From assembly GCF_022539315.1 (NCBI RefSeq), contig NC_066317.1:49208435-49272434 (forward strand): a DNA stretch of 64,000 nucleotides, read 5' to 3'. The translations under genes were made by a program, and so were the position numbers. Positions 1-11,326 of this stretch are shown here, piece by piece. The DNA is from Serinus canaria. Its lineage: Eukaryota > Chordata > Aves > Passeriformes > Fringillidae. Below the pieces are notes generated by a model. It saw only the letters and a program-made list of their open reading frames with translations. It ran no database searches and was not told the origin of the DNA. The number at the start of each line of letters is the position of its first letter. Within the stretch, counting starts at the first letter, position 1.

Positions 1-1737
1 CCGATCTGAAATACCTATTAAAAGTAACAAGGACATTTGCCTATTTTATTTATCTGCTCTGTCTACAAAACTTTAACTGCTGATTAAAGAAAACATCAGA
101 TTATGAAAGCTTTCTGTCACATGTCCAATAAAAAATTATCTCGTAGTTAAATAGCAGCAGAAATGTATACTGAGCATCTAAGCACAGAAGGCTGAAATAC
201 AATTTTAATTCAACTTTGATTACACATAGGGAATTTTCATTTTCTGTGAATTTGAGCATGTCTGGAGAAGACACCCTATTGAAATTTCAATAAAACAAGC
301 AGTGCAATTCAGAAAGGCAGAATCTTAGTTCCTCTCATGACCTCTGCCACTTCTAGCCTCTGTGCCCCTGAGGAGGGAGGGAAATCCCTGCTGTCATAAC
401 CAGAGTATCAAATCTGAAAGAAGGGAAACATGAGGCAATAAAAAGTTTGATTTGAAACCTAGCAAAGTGAAGGCAAGTTAAGGCACAGAACCAAAGGCCA
501 TGCTGCAGAAGGATGAGGAGCATGGGTATTAACCCTGGTCAAACAGCTGCCCTCTTCAGAGTCAGTCAGCACTGATCAAAGTAGGGAACTGCTCTTCCTT
601 CTACTCACTTCTACCTACCCACTTCTAATTTAGAGCAGTCAGGGCTGCCTAAACAGAGCACCCCTCCCTCCTTCAGCTCAAAGCACAGAGTTTTCTGCAG
701 GTCACCTAAGCACTGCAAGTTTTTCAGCCTGGCAGGTAACACAGAACCCCCTTCGCCCCCTGGAAACTCCTGGCTTTCCTTCCTCCTGCCCAGACTTTCT
801 AGCTCTCATCTCCTTCCTTTGACAGTAAGCACTAGGGCCTTTTTTCTGGCCCTAATGTGAGCTGTGACCCCCAGGAGCTTTGCTGCCAGGGCTCAGAGGG
901 AGCCCCTCACCAGCCCTCTGCAGAGCACTGTGCTGCTGCTCTCTTTATCAACCCATGGGCTTTGATCTCTGGTAGCCCTTGTATGGGGTCAGCACCTGTA
1001 GTTCTGCACAGTACAACCCCTATGTTCTGGACGACAAAAGGCCTTCAGAAAAACTGGCTAAAACCCATCTTCTCTTTGCCTGCTGCAGTTTAGATGGCAA
1101 GTGTAAAAAAACACTTAGAGTTTTTGAACAGGCAAGCCTTAATTGAAATTATTTCCATTTTTTCCATTCCATTCATAATTTCCATAATTTCCAGTCCATA
1201 ATCCATAAATATCATCTGGAGTATTAGCAATGTTGCATCATTTTCCTTGTCTGCTGTTTGAAATAATTGTATCAAGGATTCCAAGTTTTGCTGTCTAGAG
1301 TCACTACTCACTGCAAGAGTCTGCACTGCCCCATGTACTCCTGACAGAATTAGAAAGGTGCTGTTGTTACGTACTGGGCCAGCACCATAAAAGCCAGTAG
1401 AGACAGAGTGGATGTGGGAAGGCTTCTAATTTCATTAAGTAAGGTTAACATTTGTGAGGCTCTTGTAAGTCAATTTTTGCTTCTGTTATGAGACCTGGAA
1501 GGCAAACTTCTTTAGTGAAAAAAGAATTAATGTTCACTAAAGGTTTCATAAAGCGACAATAACCAATGGTTACAATCCCATACAAAGCCAATAAGTCATC
1601 TGCTTCCAGAATTTTCAACATCTTCCAAACTACAAGGGAATTCTCAGCTTGAAGTAGTAGTTGTTCTGCTTTTTCTGTCAAGAACTTAACAAGAGCATTC
1701 CTTTGCATACCTCTCATGTGTTCAGTTTATTTCATAC
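1..1737 (-). other. TBC1D1: Intron after e18 (incomplete)
   Basis: It starts at the e18 donor and runs out of the window on the left. Apart from the coding-like block at 1090-1725, I see nothing recognisable. A cytosine/purine-mixed stretch around 600-900 is somewhat richer in GC but holds no gene I can support. Confidence 0.85.
1090..1725 (-). pseudogene. Coding-like degraded block of unknown origin
   Basis: Three successive minus-strand frames read like one leucine-rich helical protein with two frame breaks: 1445-1717 (NALVKFLTEKAEQLLLQAE, then VVWKMLKILEADDLLALYG), 1350-1451 (MLTLLNEIRSLP, LSLLAFMVLAQYVTT), and about 1090-1352 (LILSGVHGAVQTLAV, NLESLIQLFQTADKENDA). The amphipathic pattern suggests a HEAT/ARM-type repeat protein, but I do not recognise it. 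The 3' part decays into an imperfect GGAAATTAT-like repeat. It begins about 13 bp past the e18 donor and lies wholly in the next intron. No poly-A tail or target duplication was seen, so retrocopy origin is only a guess. Chance open frames in AT-rich DNA are the alternative. Confidence 0.3.
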
Positions 1738-1907
1738 CTGACTAATGGTCTTCTCCATCTGTACCAAACCCAAGTTGGGGAGAGTGCTTTTAATAAAATC
1801 AACAATAGTTTCTAGATTCTCATGCTGCAGAATCAAGGGCTTGTGGCTTCCCAAAAGGCTTAAAGCCACTTTAAATATAGCCTCTGATCCTTGAAGAAAA
1901 AGCATAT
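1738..1907 (-). CDS. TBC1D1: TBC1D1 exon e18: TBC domain, C-terminal part
   Basis: 170 bp, phase 1 in and phase 0 out. The acceptor is gtttttacag before ATATGCTT and the donor is CAG|gtatga. It encodes DMLFLQGSEAIFKVALSLL, GSHKPLILQHENLETIVDF, then IKSTLPNLGLVQMEKTISQ. Human continues with VFEMDIAKQLQAYEVEYHV, which was not found down to position 1 and should lie left of the window. Reading through the donor gives an immediate stop. Confidence 0.95.
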
Positions 1908-4900
1908 CTGTAAAAACAAGGAAAATACAGGTTATATCAAGTAAGCACATCTTTTGACAAGAATATAAAATCAATAAATAGTCCAAGGAAAACAACTTCT
2001 GATAGGAGTGACCTCGAGGTTAGATGCACTGTGCTGGACATGTGCTTTTGGCTTTAGAAGTTTTATAGGATCAAGATTATTACTGTGAATAGAACACTTG
2101 ACTAACACAATCACTTACTAATTTGTTTAGTGAGTTTTCACAAAAAAAAAAAAGCAATTCAAGTTTAAGCTAAGTCTACAATAAACTAGGTAGTCAAGTT
2201 TATCAATGTTGCCACTTTTTGTGCATGTAATAGTTTAGTGGGCTGTTTTCATGTTTTATAGGAATATAAATTTGAATATAAATCTAATCCAAATGCCCTT
2301 TAAAAACTGTAATACAACAGGGAAAACACCTATACCTGAAGTCACAACTGAAGATCTGAAATTCGGTTTTTCTCTCATGTGGTGGAAAAAGCCACAAAAC
2401 CACAAAACAACATTTAGCACATGAGGCTAAATGCACACTTTCCAGTAGCCTCAAGTTTCAGGTGCATGTGTTTATTTTTAGTATGTGTCTCAACCACTTC
2501 TGTTAATATGTTAATAATGATATTAATAAATACCCTGAAATCTTGGTCATACAGGTTAAGTGTAAATATTGCAGGTGGCCCTGCAATGACAGCACCTGGC
2601 ATACTGAAACCACAATATACAGTGACCTCTCAATGAAATATCCTTTCCTTTCTTTTCTTTTACAAAGTGCCTATGTATTTACAGAGTAAAGAAATAGAAG
2701 CCTGCAATAAAGGCATCAGACAAGAAACCCAGTCTGTACAAACAGCATTGTCCTGCACTTGACTTTCCTGCTACTGTCAGAATCTGCTCCTGGCTTCATT
2801 GAAGGGCTCACCTTGTCACAGACAGAAGCATCTAATGAATTAAACAATACTGATGGGGGTGATAAAGAAATAGAAGATACTGTGGAGTTTTTATCATATT
2901 TCCTAAATATAAAATTATTTTGAAAGGGCTTCTCTCTTGTTCTTTCCCTGTTTTGTATTTGAAGCTATGAATGCAGCCACAATCAATACTTCAATACACA
3001 AACACTTTACATAAGAAGTAGCACACTGACACCAAAAAAAAAAAAACCAACCAAAAAACGTGTAAAGCAGAGACAGAAAAAATCCACCATGCTGTAAGGG
3101 AAACAACTACTAGCAAAACTACAGTTATCTCTGATATAGTGAAGAACCTATGAAAGCACTGGCCAACAACAGCCTTTCTTTGTAAAACCCAAACTCGATT
3201 TCCAAATTTGTATCATAATGAAATTTCCCTCTTGCACTCTTTAGCTTGCAATATTGAGGCCACAACTCATTTCACTCTCTCTCTCCAAGAAAGAAAAGCA
3301 CAAGTAAAAACTAACCACAAATCTCGCACTTTCTTGCCATTTGTCCTAGAAGGGGTGTAACATTTTTCAGCTCTGTGTTGAGCTGAATGTGAACTCCAGT
3401 GGCAGAAATGATTAAAAAGTGGTAACAGAGAAGGCATCTGCCTCAATTCTCTATTGAAACTCAAAAGTATGGGAAAATGATTCATAGGGAAAGCTCTATA
3501 TTAGGACAGGAAATACTGAGGAACAGCTAGAAACACAAAGTGAAAAAAGCAGAGCTGAAAAGAATGTGTTTTTATGATTCAGCACCTGCCCCATAATGAC
3601 ATGCAGATTAACTCAAGGTGACCTGAAAGTTGTTAATGAAAGTCTGTATGACTGAGTTGGTAATACATGGCTGAAATCCCTCTCTCATTTAAAACAGCAA
3701 GTACTTAACAAAGACCTGTTTGTTATCCACTCCCCATGCTTCATATTAAGTGGGCTCCCAGCCAACAACAACACAGTGAAGGTACCCAAAATAATGTCAG
3801 CATGACTGGCAGCTTACAGGATTCAAAAAAATTAAGTTTTATCTACAATCTTGAAACAAAATAAACGCTATTCTATCAAATCTCCTCTATGAATAAGTAA
3901 GCAGGGGTACTAAAGAATGCATCTTTTGTAACACTGTTACTTTCATCAGCTCCTGCTCAGAAGTGTTGAAAGTTTGGACAGATAAACGAAAACTTAAAAG
4001 GAGTTTTGCTATTTGATTCATAAAACAGTCTAACCCACTTCTTTTACATACTGCCTGTTAGATGCCTGCAAAAAGCACGCTCTATGGAAATCCAAAGGAA
4101 TGGTCTGTAACAATTATATAATTAAATATCACTCAGCTAATTTCAAATACTAGGAGTTCAGAGATACCAGGTTAGAAAATGGCAGTGCAATCTCACACTG
4201 TTAGAAACCTATAATTCAGTTACTTCAGCATCAACATTCTTTTCTCCCAAGGGTTCTAATAAGTGAGCAAGGAAAATCTGTATATGTATGTTCTGCAAGT
4301 GTGTTAAGATATAGATCAAAAATTATTGGATTTCAACTTGCCATATTGCTACTGACAGACACTGGCAGAGTGACAGCTCTAACCTTTTTTGTTTAATGTT
4401 GTGTTTCAGAGTCTTTAGTATGGCTTACTTTTCTAATGTAAGAGAATTACCAATCTTCCTAACCAACATAGCTCCAGTAAATACTGTTTTAAGGAAATTA
4501 CTAAATACAAAGGAAATACTGAATTTAAGGAAAATACTAAATACAAAGCTGCAAGCGTTGGTCACATTGAACTTTCTCTCTAATAAACAGAGTTTTCTAA
4601 GAGGCAACAGTTTCTGTCACACGTGCATGTGTGAAGATCATGTATCTGAGCCTTCTATTCTAATGCAAAGTCTTTGTTTTCTAAAGCCCTACAGTCCTTC
4701 AATGACAGAGAAAATACTAATCTGTGTATTAAGGCAGAAATCCAAATATACTGGATACACAAGGCACTTTTACAACCTCACTGCAGTCAATTGCCCAATT
4801 CAAACACTTCTTACCATGTACAATACTATGAAAGATTAGGAATAACAAAAAGATGAGCTGATTATAAACTTAGTATATGACACTTGCATATAGCACCTAA

Positions 4901-6102
4901 TTTGATTCCTACAGATTATTACTGTCAGCTATATACTGACAGCACTCTTCCAGGAAAAAAACCACACGGCTTTGCACTCTTCCAGGAAAAAAAACACACT
5001 GTTTTCCCTGGAGTTTGGATGCAATCATGGGACATATAGTTTTACTCCATACAGCATACTTTTCATTGTGAATTTTTCTAGCATTACTTTTAGCATGCCC
5101 TTAAACAGAAACTAGACAGAATACTTGGTGGCTCTTCTTGAGCTCTATATTCCTATTTGTTGTAGGCAGGACCATATTGTTAAGGACCATAAAGCCAAGA
5201 AAGTGTCAATATTAATCTGTTAATAAACAATTTCTTCATTGCATCTCTTAAATGACTAAGGAAAATGAAACTGCCTTCTCACTAGAAGAACTGGGGAGAA
5301 AGCTTCAATCCACCGCACTCATCATGGACGATTCAGTACCACAGAATGAAGTGTAAAAAAAACCAACTGAAAAGGAAACAAAGTTTCTTCTCAGACACCA
5401 AACAACCTACAAAATATACATCCAGAAGATAGCATCAAGGTAAATTCTTAACTGGAATTTAATTAAAAAAGAAAGCTTCTGTAGATGCTAAAAATAGGCA
5501 ACAAAAGTGACTTAAGGAACTAAAACCCAGATGATTCCAAACATTTTTGGAACTAAAAATGTCAGGACAGGAAACACTAGTTTAAATGTCTTGTATTTCT
5601 TCAGAGTGAATCCACGATTACACTGCAAAGCCATCTCTGTGTGTTTTAAAACATAATGCTCAAGCTAATTTTCTGCTGACACTGCCAGAAATTATGATAA
5701 TGGAGTAAATGGATATACTTCTCAGATGATGCCTTTGTTACATCTCTTTTCAGCTTGAAGATAACTAATTGTTGGTGTTGAAGTGTCATTGTCATAATAC
5801 AATGGCTGCCTTCATGGCATCAAATTTTACATCCTCTCTAAAAGTGGTTACAAAGTGGGAAAAGGTAACTATGAGGATGAAAAGATATTAGGGACTGTTG
5901 TTTACTTTCCTCCTCTCTCTTCCACTTTTACTGATATACTGCACACTCCATAGGATGACCTCTGTTGTTTTTCTTCTGTTCACAGTAAGCAAAGTATTTC
6001 TCCTGGATGTCTAAAACTGCTTGGATAGTAATGCTATAATAATACCAAGATTCCACAAGTAAGACTTCAGAAAGAACAGAGAGAAGTTTTATGAAGTATT
6101 AC
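1908..6102 (-). other. TBC1D1: Intron between e17 and e18
   Basis: 4.2 kb of AT-rich sequence. It holds a short direct repeat (4942-5003) and simple A-runs. The plus-strand open frame at 4396-4839 (147 codons) has no recognisable motif and is treated as chance. Confidence 0.85.
4942..5003 (+). repeat. Two-copy direct repeat, period 32 bp
   Basis: The unit beginning GCACTCTTCCAGGAAAAAAA occurs at 4942 and again at 4974, with small differences in the A-run and the following bases. This looks like a small local duplication inside an intron. Confidence 0.75.
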
Positions 6103-6262
6103 CAAACACTCTGGATACAAATCCAAGGGGAAACTGGGAGGCAAACATGGTGAGAAACCAGGGAGCAGCATAGAGGCTGGGGCCAATCTCATGTGCCTCT
6201 AGATGGTTATAGAGATCTCGATGGTAGTCATGAAGAAGTCGAGACAATTGGTACATCTGGAT
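6103..6262 (-). CDS. TBC1D1: TBC1D1 exon e17: TBC domain
   Basis: 160 bp, phase 0 in and phase 1 out. The acceptor is attccatgcag before ATC CAG ATG and the donor is TTT G|gtaata. It encodes [38 protein letters not shown], then [15 protein letters not shown]. The [14 protein letters not shown] block is TBC motif C. Human TBC1D1 differs here at only a few positions (for example EEHEIG, GFVARVF). Confidence 0.96.
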
Positions 6263-6708
6263 CTGCATGGAATAAGAACAAGAGACTAAAGATCAACATG
6301 TTTTAACATTCATAATAACAAAGTCCATGCTTCATACTTATCAGAAACAGAGAAAGGTATTTGTCAATTGATGTTTGGATGAAATTGTGTGAAAGCAAGA
6401 AATACCTGGAAGCCACTTAAAAGACTCAGTGTGGGTCACCTGTGAGCCTATAACAGGCTCATTTGCAGGGTCATTTGAACCTCATTTGAACACAACAGAA
6501 GTCTTCTTTTATTTATGGTTTCCACAGTTTCCCCAGAAGTATTTTGATTTGAAAATCATGCATTTAAGATGATGTACTCTTTTCCTAGCTTATCCTTCCC
6601 TATTTTTAAGAATTCAATTAAAATTCAGTTTTTGACAATGCTAGCTGTATTGCATTATTATTATTATTTAACACTAGCATCCTTTACTTAAAAAAAATTA
6701 AATCATAC
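6263..6708 (-). other. TBC1D1: Intron between e16 and e17
   Basis: 446 bp. A short ATT run (about 6656-6668) and an A-run lie near the e16 donor. Nothing else was seen. Confidence 0.9.
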
Positions 6709-6953
6709 CTGCAAAATTGTCATGTCAGGACGATATTGTTTTCTCAGGCCCATGTCAAACATAAGAAACTTCAGCATTTTAAATGCATCTTCTTCACTCA
6801 TATGAAGTAGTAAAACTCCTGCTACAAAACTAAGGCCCTGGCAATATCCTACTTCCTGGTCCAGAAGTGAATAGGCCTTCAAAATGTTGTAGAGTGACAG
6901 CTGCCCAGCTCCCAGCTGTGCTGAGAAGTATGGATGTGTTGGAAATGTGCGCC
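6709..6953 (-). CDS. TBC1D1: TBC1D1 exon e16: catalytic core of the Rab-GAP domain
   Basis: 245 bp, phase 1 in and phase 0 out. The acceptor is tttcacag before GGCGCACA and the donor is CAG|gtatga. The first whole codon is the arginine finger of the family motif [13 protein letters not shown]. Further on, [11 protein letters not shown] carries the glutamine finger (YCQ). TBC proteins use both residues to drive GTP hydrolysis on Rabs in place of the Rab's own glutamine. It continues [19 protein letters not shown], then [12 protein letters not shown]. All key residues are intact, so the GAP is expected to be active. Confidence 0.97.
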
Positions 6954-7759
6954 CTGTGAAAAGAGCTGAAGTTAGTGACTGAAACTAAAAAATAAACAAC
7001 ATAGCCCCCAAACCTTGTCATATTGTCAAATTAAAGTCTTTCAAAAATTTAGATTCTTTTGAGAAGCAGATTTTGAGTCAACCCACAGGAAGACCATAAG
7101 AAAGTTAACAATACAGAACAATTGACTGTTATGCTTTACCACTGTTTGGTTACAGTTATTGCAAAATTAATTTAGAAACTGTCACAGGGTGTGGAAAACC
7201 TGTTGTTTGGAACAGCTGAATACCTGATTCTTAAGACTGACTCCTGAACGTTTCATCAAAGGCTAATAAACTATTAGAAGGACTATTATAAGGTGTTCTA
7301 ATAAGGACAACTATTAGGATTGAGGCACAGACCTAGAACATCTAAGTAGGCTGAAGCCCCTTCCCTTTACTTTTTCTTTTTGTCTTTTCATGTAAACGTG
7401 TCTCTTGTCACAACCCTCCTTGCCTTGGTCCCTCACAGTCTCCATTTGCCTTTTTTTCTCCTGCAGCCCATACAATACCAAGACTTGAGTACCTGTATAT
7501 AAGCTATGATATTTGCTATATACATACTATGTGAGAGCACAGCTAATTGAGGCAGCCAACAGACACAGCATTTTGTGCAGCCATTTCTGAGCTTTGTTTC
7601 CTTGAGCTTTGAGCAGACTATGTCCAGGATCAGGGGGCTCCTGAAAGTGAGAGGGTACTGCTGCTGCCTGGTAAGGTTGATGCTAACCAACCCTTGTCAG
7701 TTGCCCTTGATGACAGGGTGCCTGGAGCCTTTGCTCCAGCTGGTCCCTTATAAGGGAAG

Positions 7760-8643
7760 GCCACTAATGACTTGGGCAATGGGGTAGAGCACACCCTCAG
7801 CAAACTTGAAGGTAATTCAAAACTGGGAGGAGTGACAGATACACCTGTTAGCATTCAGAGGGACCTAAACAGGCTGGCCACATGAGCTGCCAGGAACTTT
7901 ATAAAGTTCAACAAAGTTAAGTGCAAAATTCCTGCACTTGCAGGGAACAAAGCTGTGCACCAGTATTTGGCACCCATCTGGAAAGCAGCTTTGCAGAAAA
8001 GGACCTGAGGGTCCTGGTGCTCACCAGGTCAAACATGAGCCAGCAAAGAAGGCTGATGGCATCCTGGGATGCACTAAAAGTGCTGCCAGCAGCTGGAGGC
8101 AGCTGATCCTTCACCTCTACTCAGCACTGGTGAGGCCACATCTGGAGTGCTGTGCCCAGTTCTCTGTTCCCACTGCAAAAGAGATACAGCCATACTGGAG
8201 AGAGTCCAGCAAAGGGCCACTAGGATAACAGAGGGACTGGAGCATGTCTTCCATGAAGAAAGGTTGAGAGAACTGGGACTGTTCAGCCCAGAGAAGGAAA
8301 GGCTCAGGAGGATGTTACCAGTGGGCACAAATACCCAGTGGAAGGGAATGAAGAAGAAGGAACCAGGCTCTTCCCAGTAGTGCTCACTGACAGAACAAGA
8401 GGCAATGGGCATATAATGAAAAACAGGAAATTCCACCTTTTTTTTTTTTAATTGTAAGGTTGGATAGACACTGGCACAGGCTGCCCAAAGAGGTTGTGAA
8501 GTCTCCATCTACGGACATATTCAAAGTCTGAGCAAACATGACCCTAGGCAGCCTGGCAGACCTTGCTTTGAGCAAGGGGGACTTGGACTAGATCATCTCA
8601 AGAGCTCCTTTCCAATCTCAACCACTCTGTGATTCTGTGAACA
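7760..8643 (+). mobile_element. CR1-type LINE, 5'-truncated copy
   Basis: Plus-strand sequence follows the 3' part of avian CR1: the end of the reverse-transcriptase ORF (AAACTGGGAGGAGTG near 7820, GGACCTGAGGGTCCTGGTG near 8003, GTGAGGCCACATCTGGAG near 8129, GGCAATGGGCAT near 8401), then the 3' UTR and the terminal TCTGTGATTCTGTGA. The frame is broken in several places and there are internal deletions, so it is dead. CR1 copies are normally truncated at the 5' end and lack a poly-A tail, as here. An inserted T-run (about 8440-8450) is also present. The 5' limit is approximate. Confidence 0.92.
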
Positions 8644-9450
8644 AAGACATTAAAGACTAAACCTTAACAGATTTTTTTAAAAAACTTCCAAAGGCAAATT
8701 TTTCACTTTTAGGAAAAACTCTCCCCAGTCAAACTTCCTCTGTGAAATACCTCAACAGACGAGAAATCTGAATACCTCTTTTGTTCTAGTATTAAGTGGA
8801 TCTTGTTTTCTGGTTGCCCACTTGTTAAATACTACCCCACCCTTTAGCTCCTGGAATGCTGCTGAGCTACCAGATAGTATCAGAACTCCTGTTTCAAGAC
8901 AAAGCCCGGGGCAGAGTCCTTCTGCCATGTGGTAGCTGCTCTAGCCTGTCACATGGGACAAGGCATTCAGTTCTGAGTAGGTTTGCCTGGCCAGGGTGTC
9001 AGAGTTGAATGCTACAGAATAAGTATTTCTTGCTTTCAAACGAGAAGGAGCTTGCATTCCTTTGCTTGAAGGAGAAGTTACTACAGCACAGTCTAAAGGC
9101 AGACCTGCACTGCCTCACTCAGGCAGCAAAGCTCATTTCTTGCTATGTCATGAAAAAGAGTTACAAGCTCAGGAATATAAAGACGCTAAGAAGTTCAAAA
9201 AACCAGTAAATGGAGGAGGAGAACTGCTAAACTCACAAGCTTATGTGCTTCTGAGTGCTCTGACATTGGCTTAACTAAGAATTTTAGCCTTAATTTTGGA
9301 GCAAGTAAATGGCCCTGCCCAAAAGAGCCTAAATGAACTGTGATACCACTAGAGCCCCAGAATGCTAAGTACTTATTACTTTACTTTTTAAAATGTAATA
9401 AAACACATTTTTACTTGTTAATTTTCCACTGTGTTCAGCAAACTCCCAGT

Positions 9451-9576
9451 GATGGATGGTTTCCTACAATGACAGCACAGTGACATGTAAATTGGGCCAA
9501 CAAAACAGCTGCTGATGGATGGTTTCCTACAATGACAGCACAGTGACATGTAAATTGGGCCAACAAAACAGCTGCT
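9451..9576 (+). repeat. Perfect 63-bp tandem duplication
   Basis: The unit starting GATGGATGGTTTCCTACAAT occupies 9451-9513 and is repeated without any difference at 9514-9576. The unit is not simple sequence and the rest of the intron shows nothing like it. It may be a very recent duplication or an assembly error. Confidence 0.95.
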
Positions 9577-11167
9577 ATACCTTAGCTCTGCATCCATATG
9601 TACACTCCTGGCCTCAGGAAGCACTATTTACATCTGAGGATGCAGCAATTCAACTTGTGTGAGCAATACTATTACAGCTTTGGCTCATGCTGAGTTAAGG
9701 AGACCTAATTAGCCTAATTTGGGAAAGGTTGTCAAGTATTACAATCACTATATTCTGAGAACATAGCTATTTTCTTTCAAGGTCTAAGTGCATGCTCTCA
9801 GAAGGATTCTTAAAGATTTAAGAGCAAATGCTTCTGATAGCCTGAAGGAACACAAGTCAGAACATGCAGATCCCTTCTAGCAGCCTATCCAGTTATGCTG
9901 TCTGTTACCATGCTGCACAGCACTATTTCAGTGTAAATCACTAGAAGTCTTCAGCTTCCTGATTCACCTTATGGTTATGACAGGGCCCAAGCCCTCTTTC
10001 AGCTAGTGGGCTGGCAAACAGCACCCTGGAGAAACAACAGCTTGCATGAAAACCACCATGAATTTATCAATTTGCCAACACAAGCAGTCATTTGTTTCTA
10101 CAAGAAGAGCACATGGCTAAGATGAGAAGTATTTGAGTGCAGAACCAGGTAGAAAATAGGAACAGCTTGCTGAGCCAGTAAGCCCCAGTCTGCTATTTGA
10201 GACAACCAAGCTCAGACTCACTGTGCTCCCTACTGTCCAGGAGTCATCCCAGCACTATCCCTCTGCTAAGCTGTTCAATAATTTATCCAGCACTAAACTG
10301 TTCACCTCTTACTGAACCACTTCAGTGTCCCACCCTTCACTGCCAGGGCCATCAACTCCAGGTATGCTGGACCAACAGGTATTTGCTAGTAAATGATCTC
10401 TGGCTGCACATAAATGTCTCTCTCAAACACAAAAGATTGTTGTCTGGCACGGCTCAGTCCAGGGGAATGCCTAGATTGGTGCGCAAAGTCTGAAGGGAGG
10501 CAATTTACACACCCTGCCACTGCCCATTCCCAGCTGGCATTAAAGCTCCTTGGACTGTTACTTTCCCAGTGCCAAGTCAAAACCAGGCAGGTCTGCCAAG
10601 TAGGGGAAAGTGAAGGTGACAGCCATCAGCCTCTCCCACCTCTGCTCACGCCACTTTCTGCAGAAAAACACCTGTTCCTTCACATTCCTATGTATTTTCT
10701 GTGCACTGCTTTGGTATTTTGACTTACTTTACCAAGTGTTGCAAAAAAGGAGAAAATAGCTTCTTTATTATCTAAAGCTTAGGTCACCATTTAAACTTGA
10801 CAAATGTTCTCACAGTTTAGTACCCACTGAAGACAGCCAGTACATTGAGTTTTTAATAAAATAATAAATGAGGGCTCCCAGACAGCTCTGGGTAAAGGTC
10901 ATCCTTCCTCATCAGGCAAGAAACCCTTTTCTTGGTAGATCCACTTGCAGTGAAAAATGCTTAAATACTGTTTGAGTACTTATAAAGAGCAGAATTATGA
11001 TGGGACAATTTTGTACTACAGCTTTACAGAAAAGATGTAAGAGAAAATAATGCAATGGGTATTAATCATTCAGATCAGTCTAAGTACAACTTTTCCCATA
11101 AATTTCTTTAAGTATCTTACAGAGATCACAAACCCTTTTTTAAATTTCAGACCACCACTGTACTTAC

Positions 11168-11326
11168 CTAGGTCAATAAGAATTGCATGCTGTTGGGAAG
11201 TTAGTTGTTTTAGGAGTTCTTTATAAGGTGTGTCCTTGGGTTGTTGTTTACTTGGAAACTGATGTTTAAGATGGTATTGCTCAGCTAGAAACTTCCAGAT
11301 CTCCCCACGGTGGTGACGTGGGACTC
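11168..11326 (-). CDS. TBC1D1: TBC1D1 exon e15: TBC domain, N-terminal part
   Basis: 159 bp, phase 1-1. The acceptor is ctactcag before GAGTCCCAC and the donor is CTA G|gtaagt. It encodes [38 protein letters not shown], then [14 protein letters not shown]. The RGEIW box is TBC motif A. The last residues, ILIDL, precede the catalytic arginine, whose codon is in the next exon. Confidence 0.96.

Larger units (their letters stand above)
6954..11167 (-). other. TBC1D1: Intron between e15 and e16
   Basis: 4.2 kb. It contains a CR1 LINE fragment (7760-8643) in antisense orientation to TBC1D1 and a perfect 63-bp tandem duplication (9451-9576). Open frames in 7.4-8.6 kb are pieces and shadows of the CR1 copy. 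Confidence 0.88.

Noticed and set aside
4396..4839. 147-codon open frame on the plus strand
   Set aside because: AT-rich intron DNA with repeated codons and no motif; no splice or promoter support.
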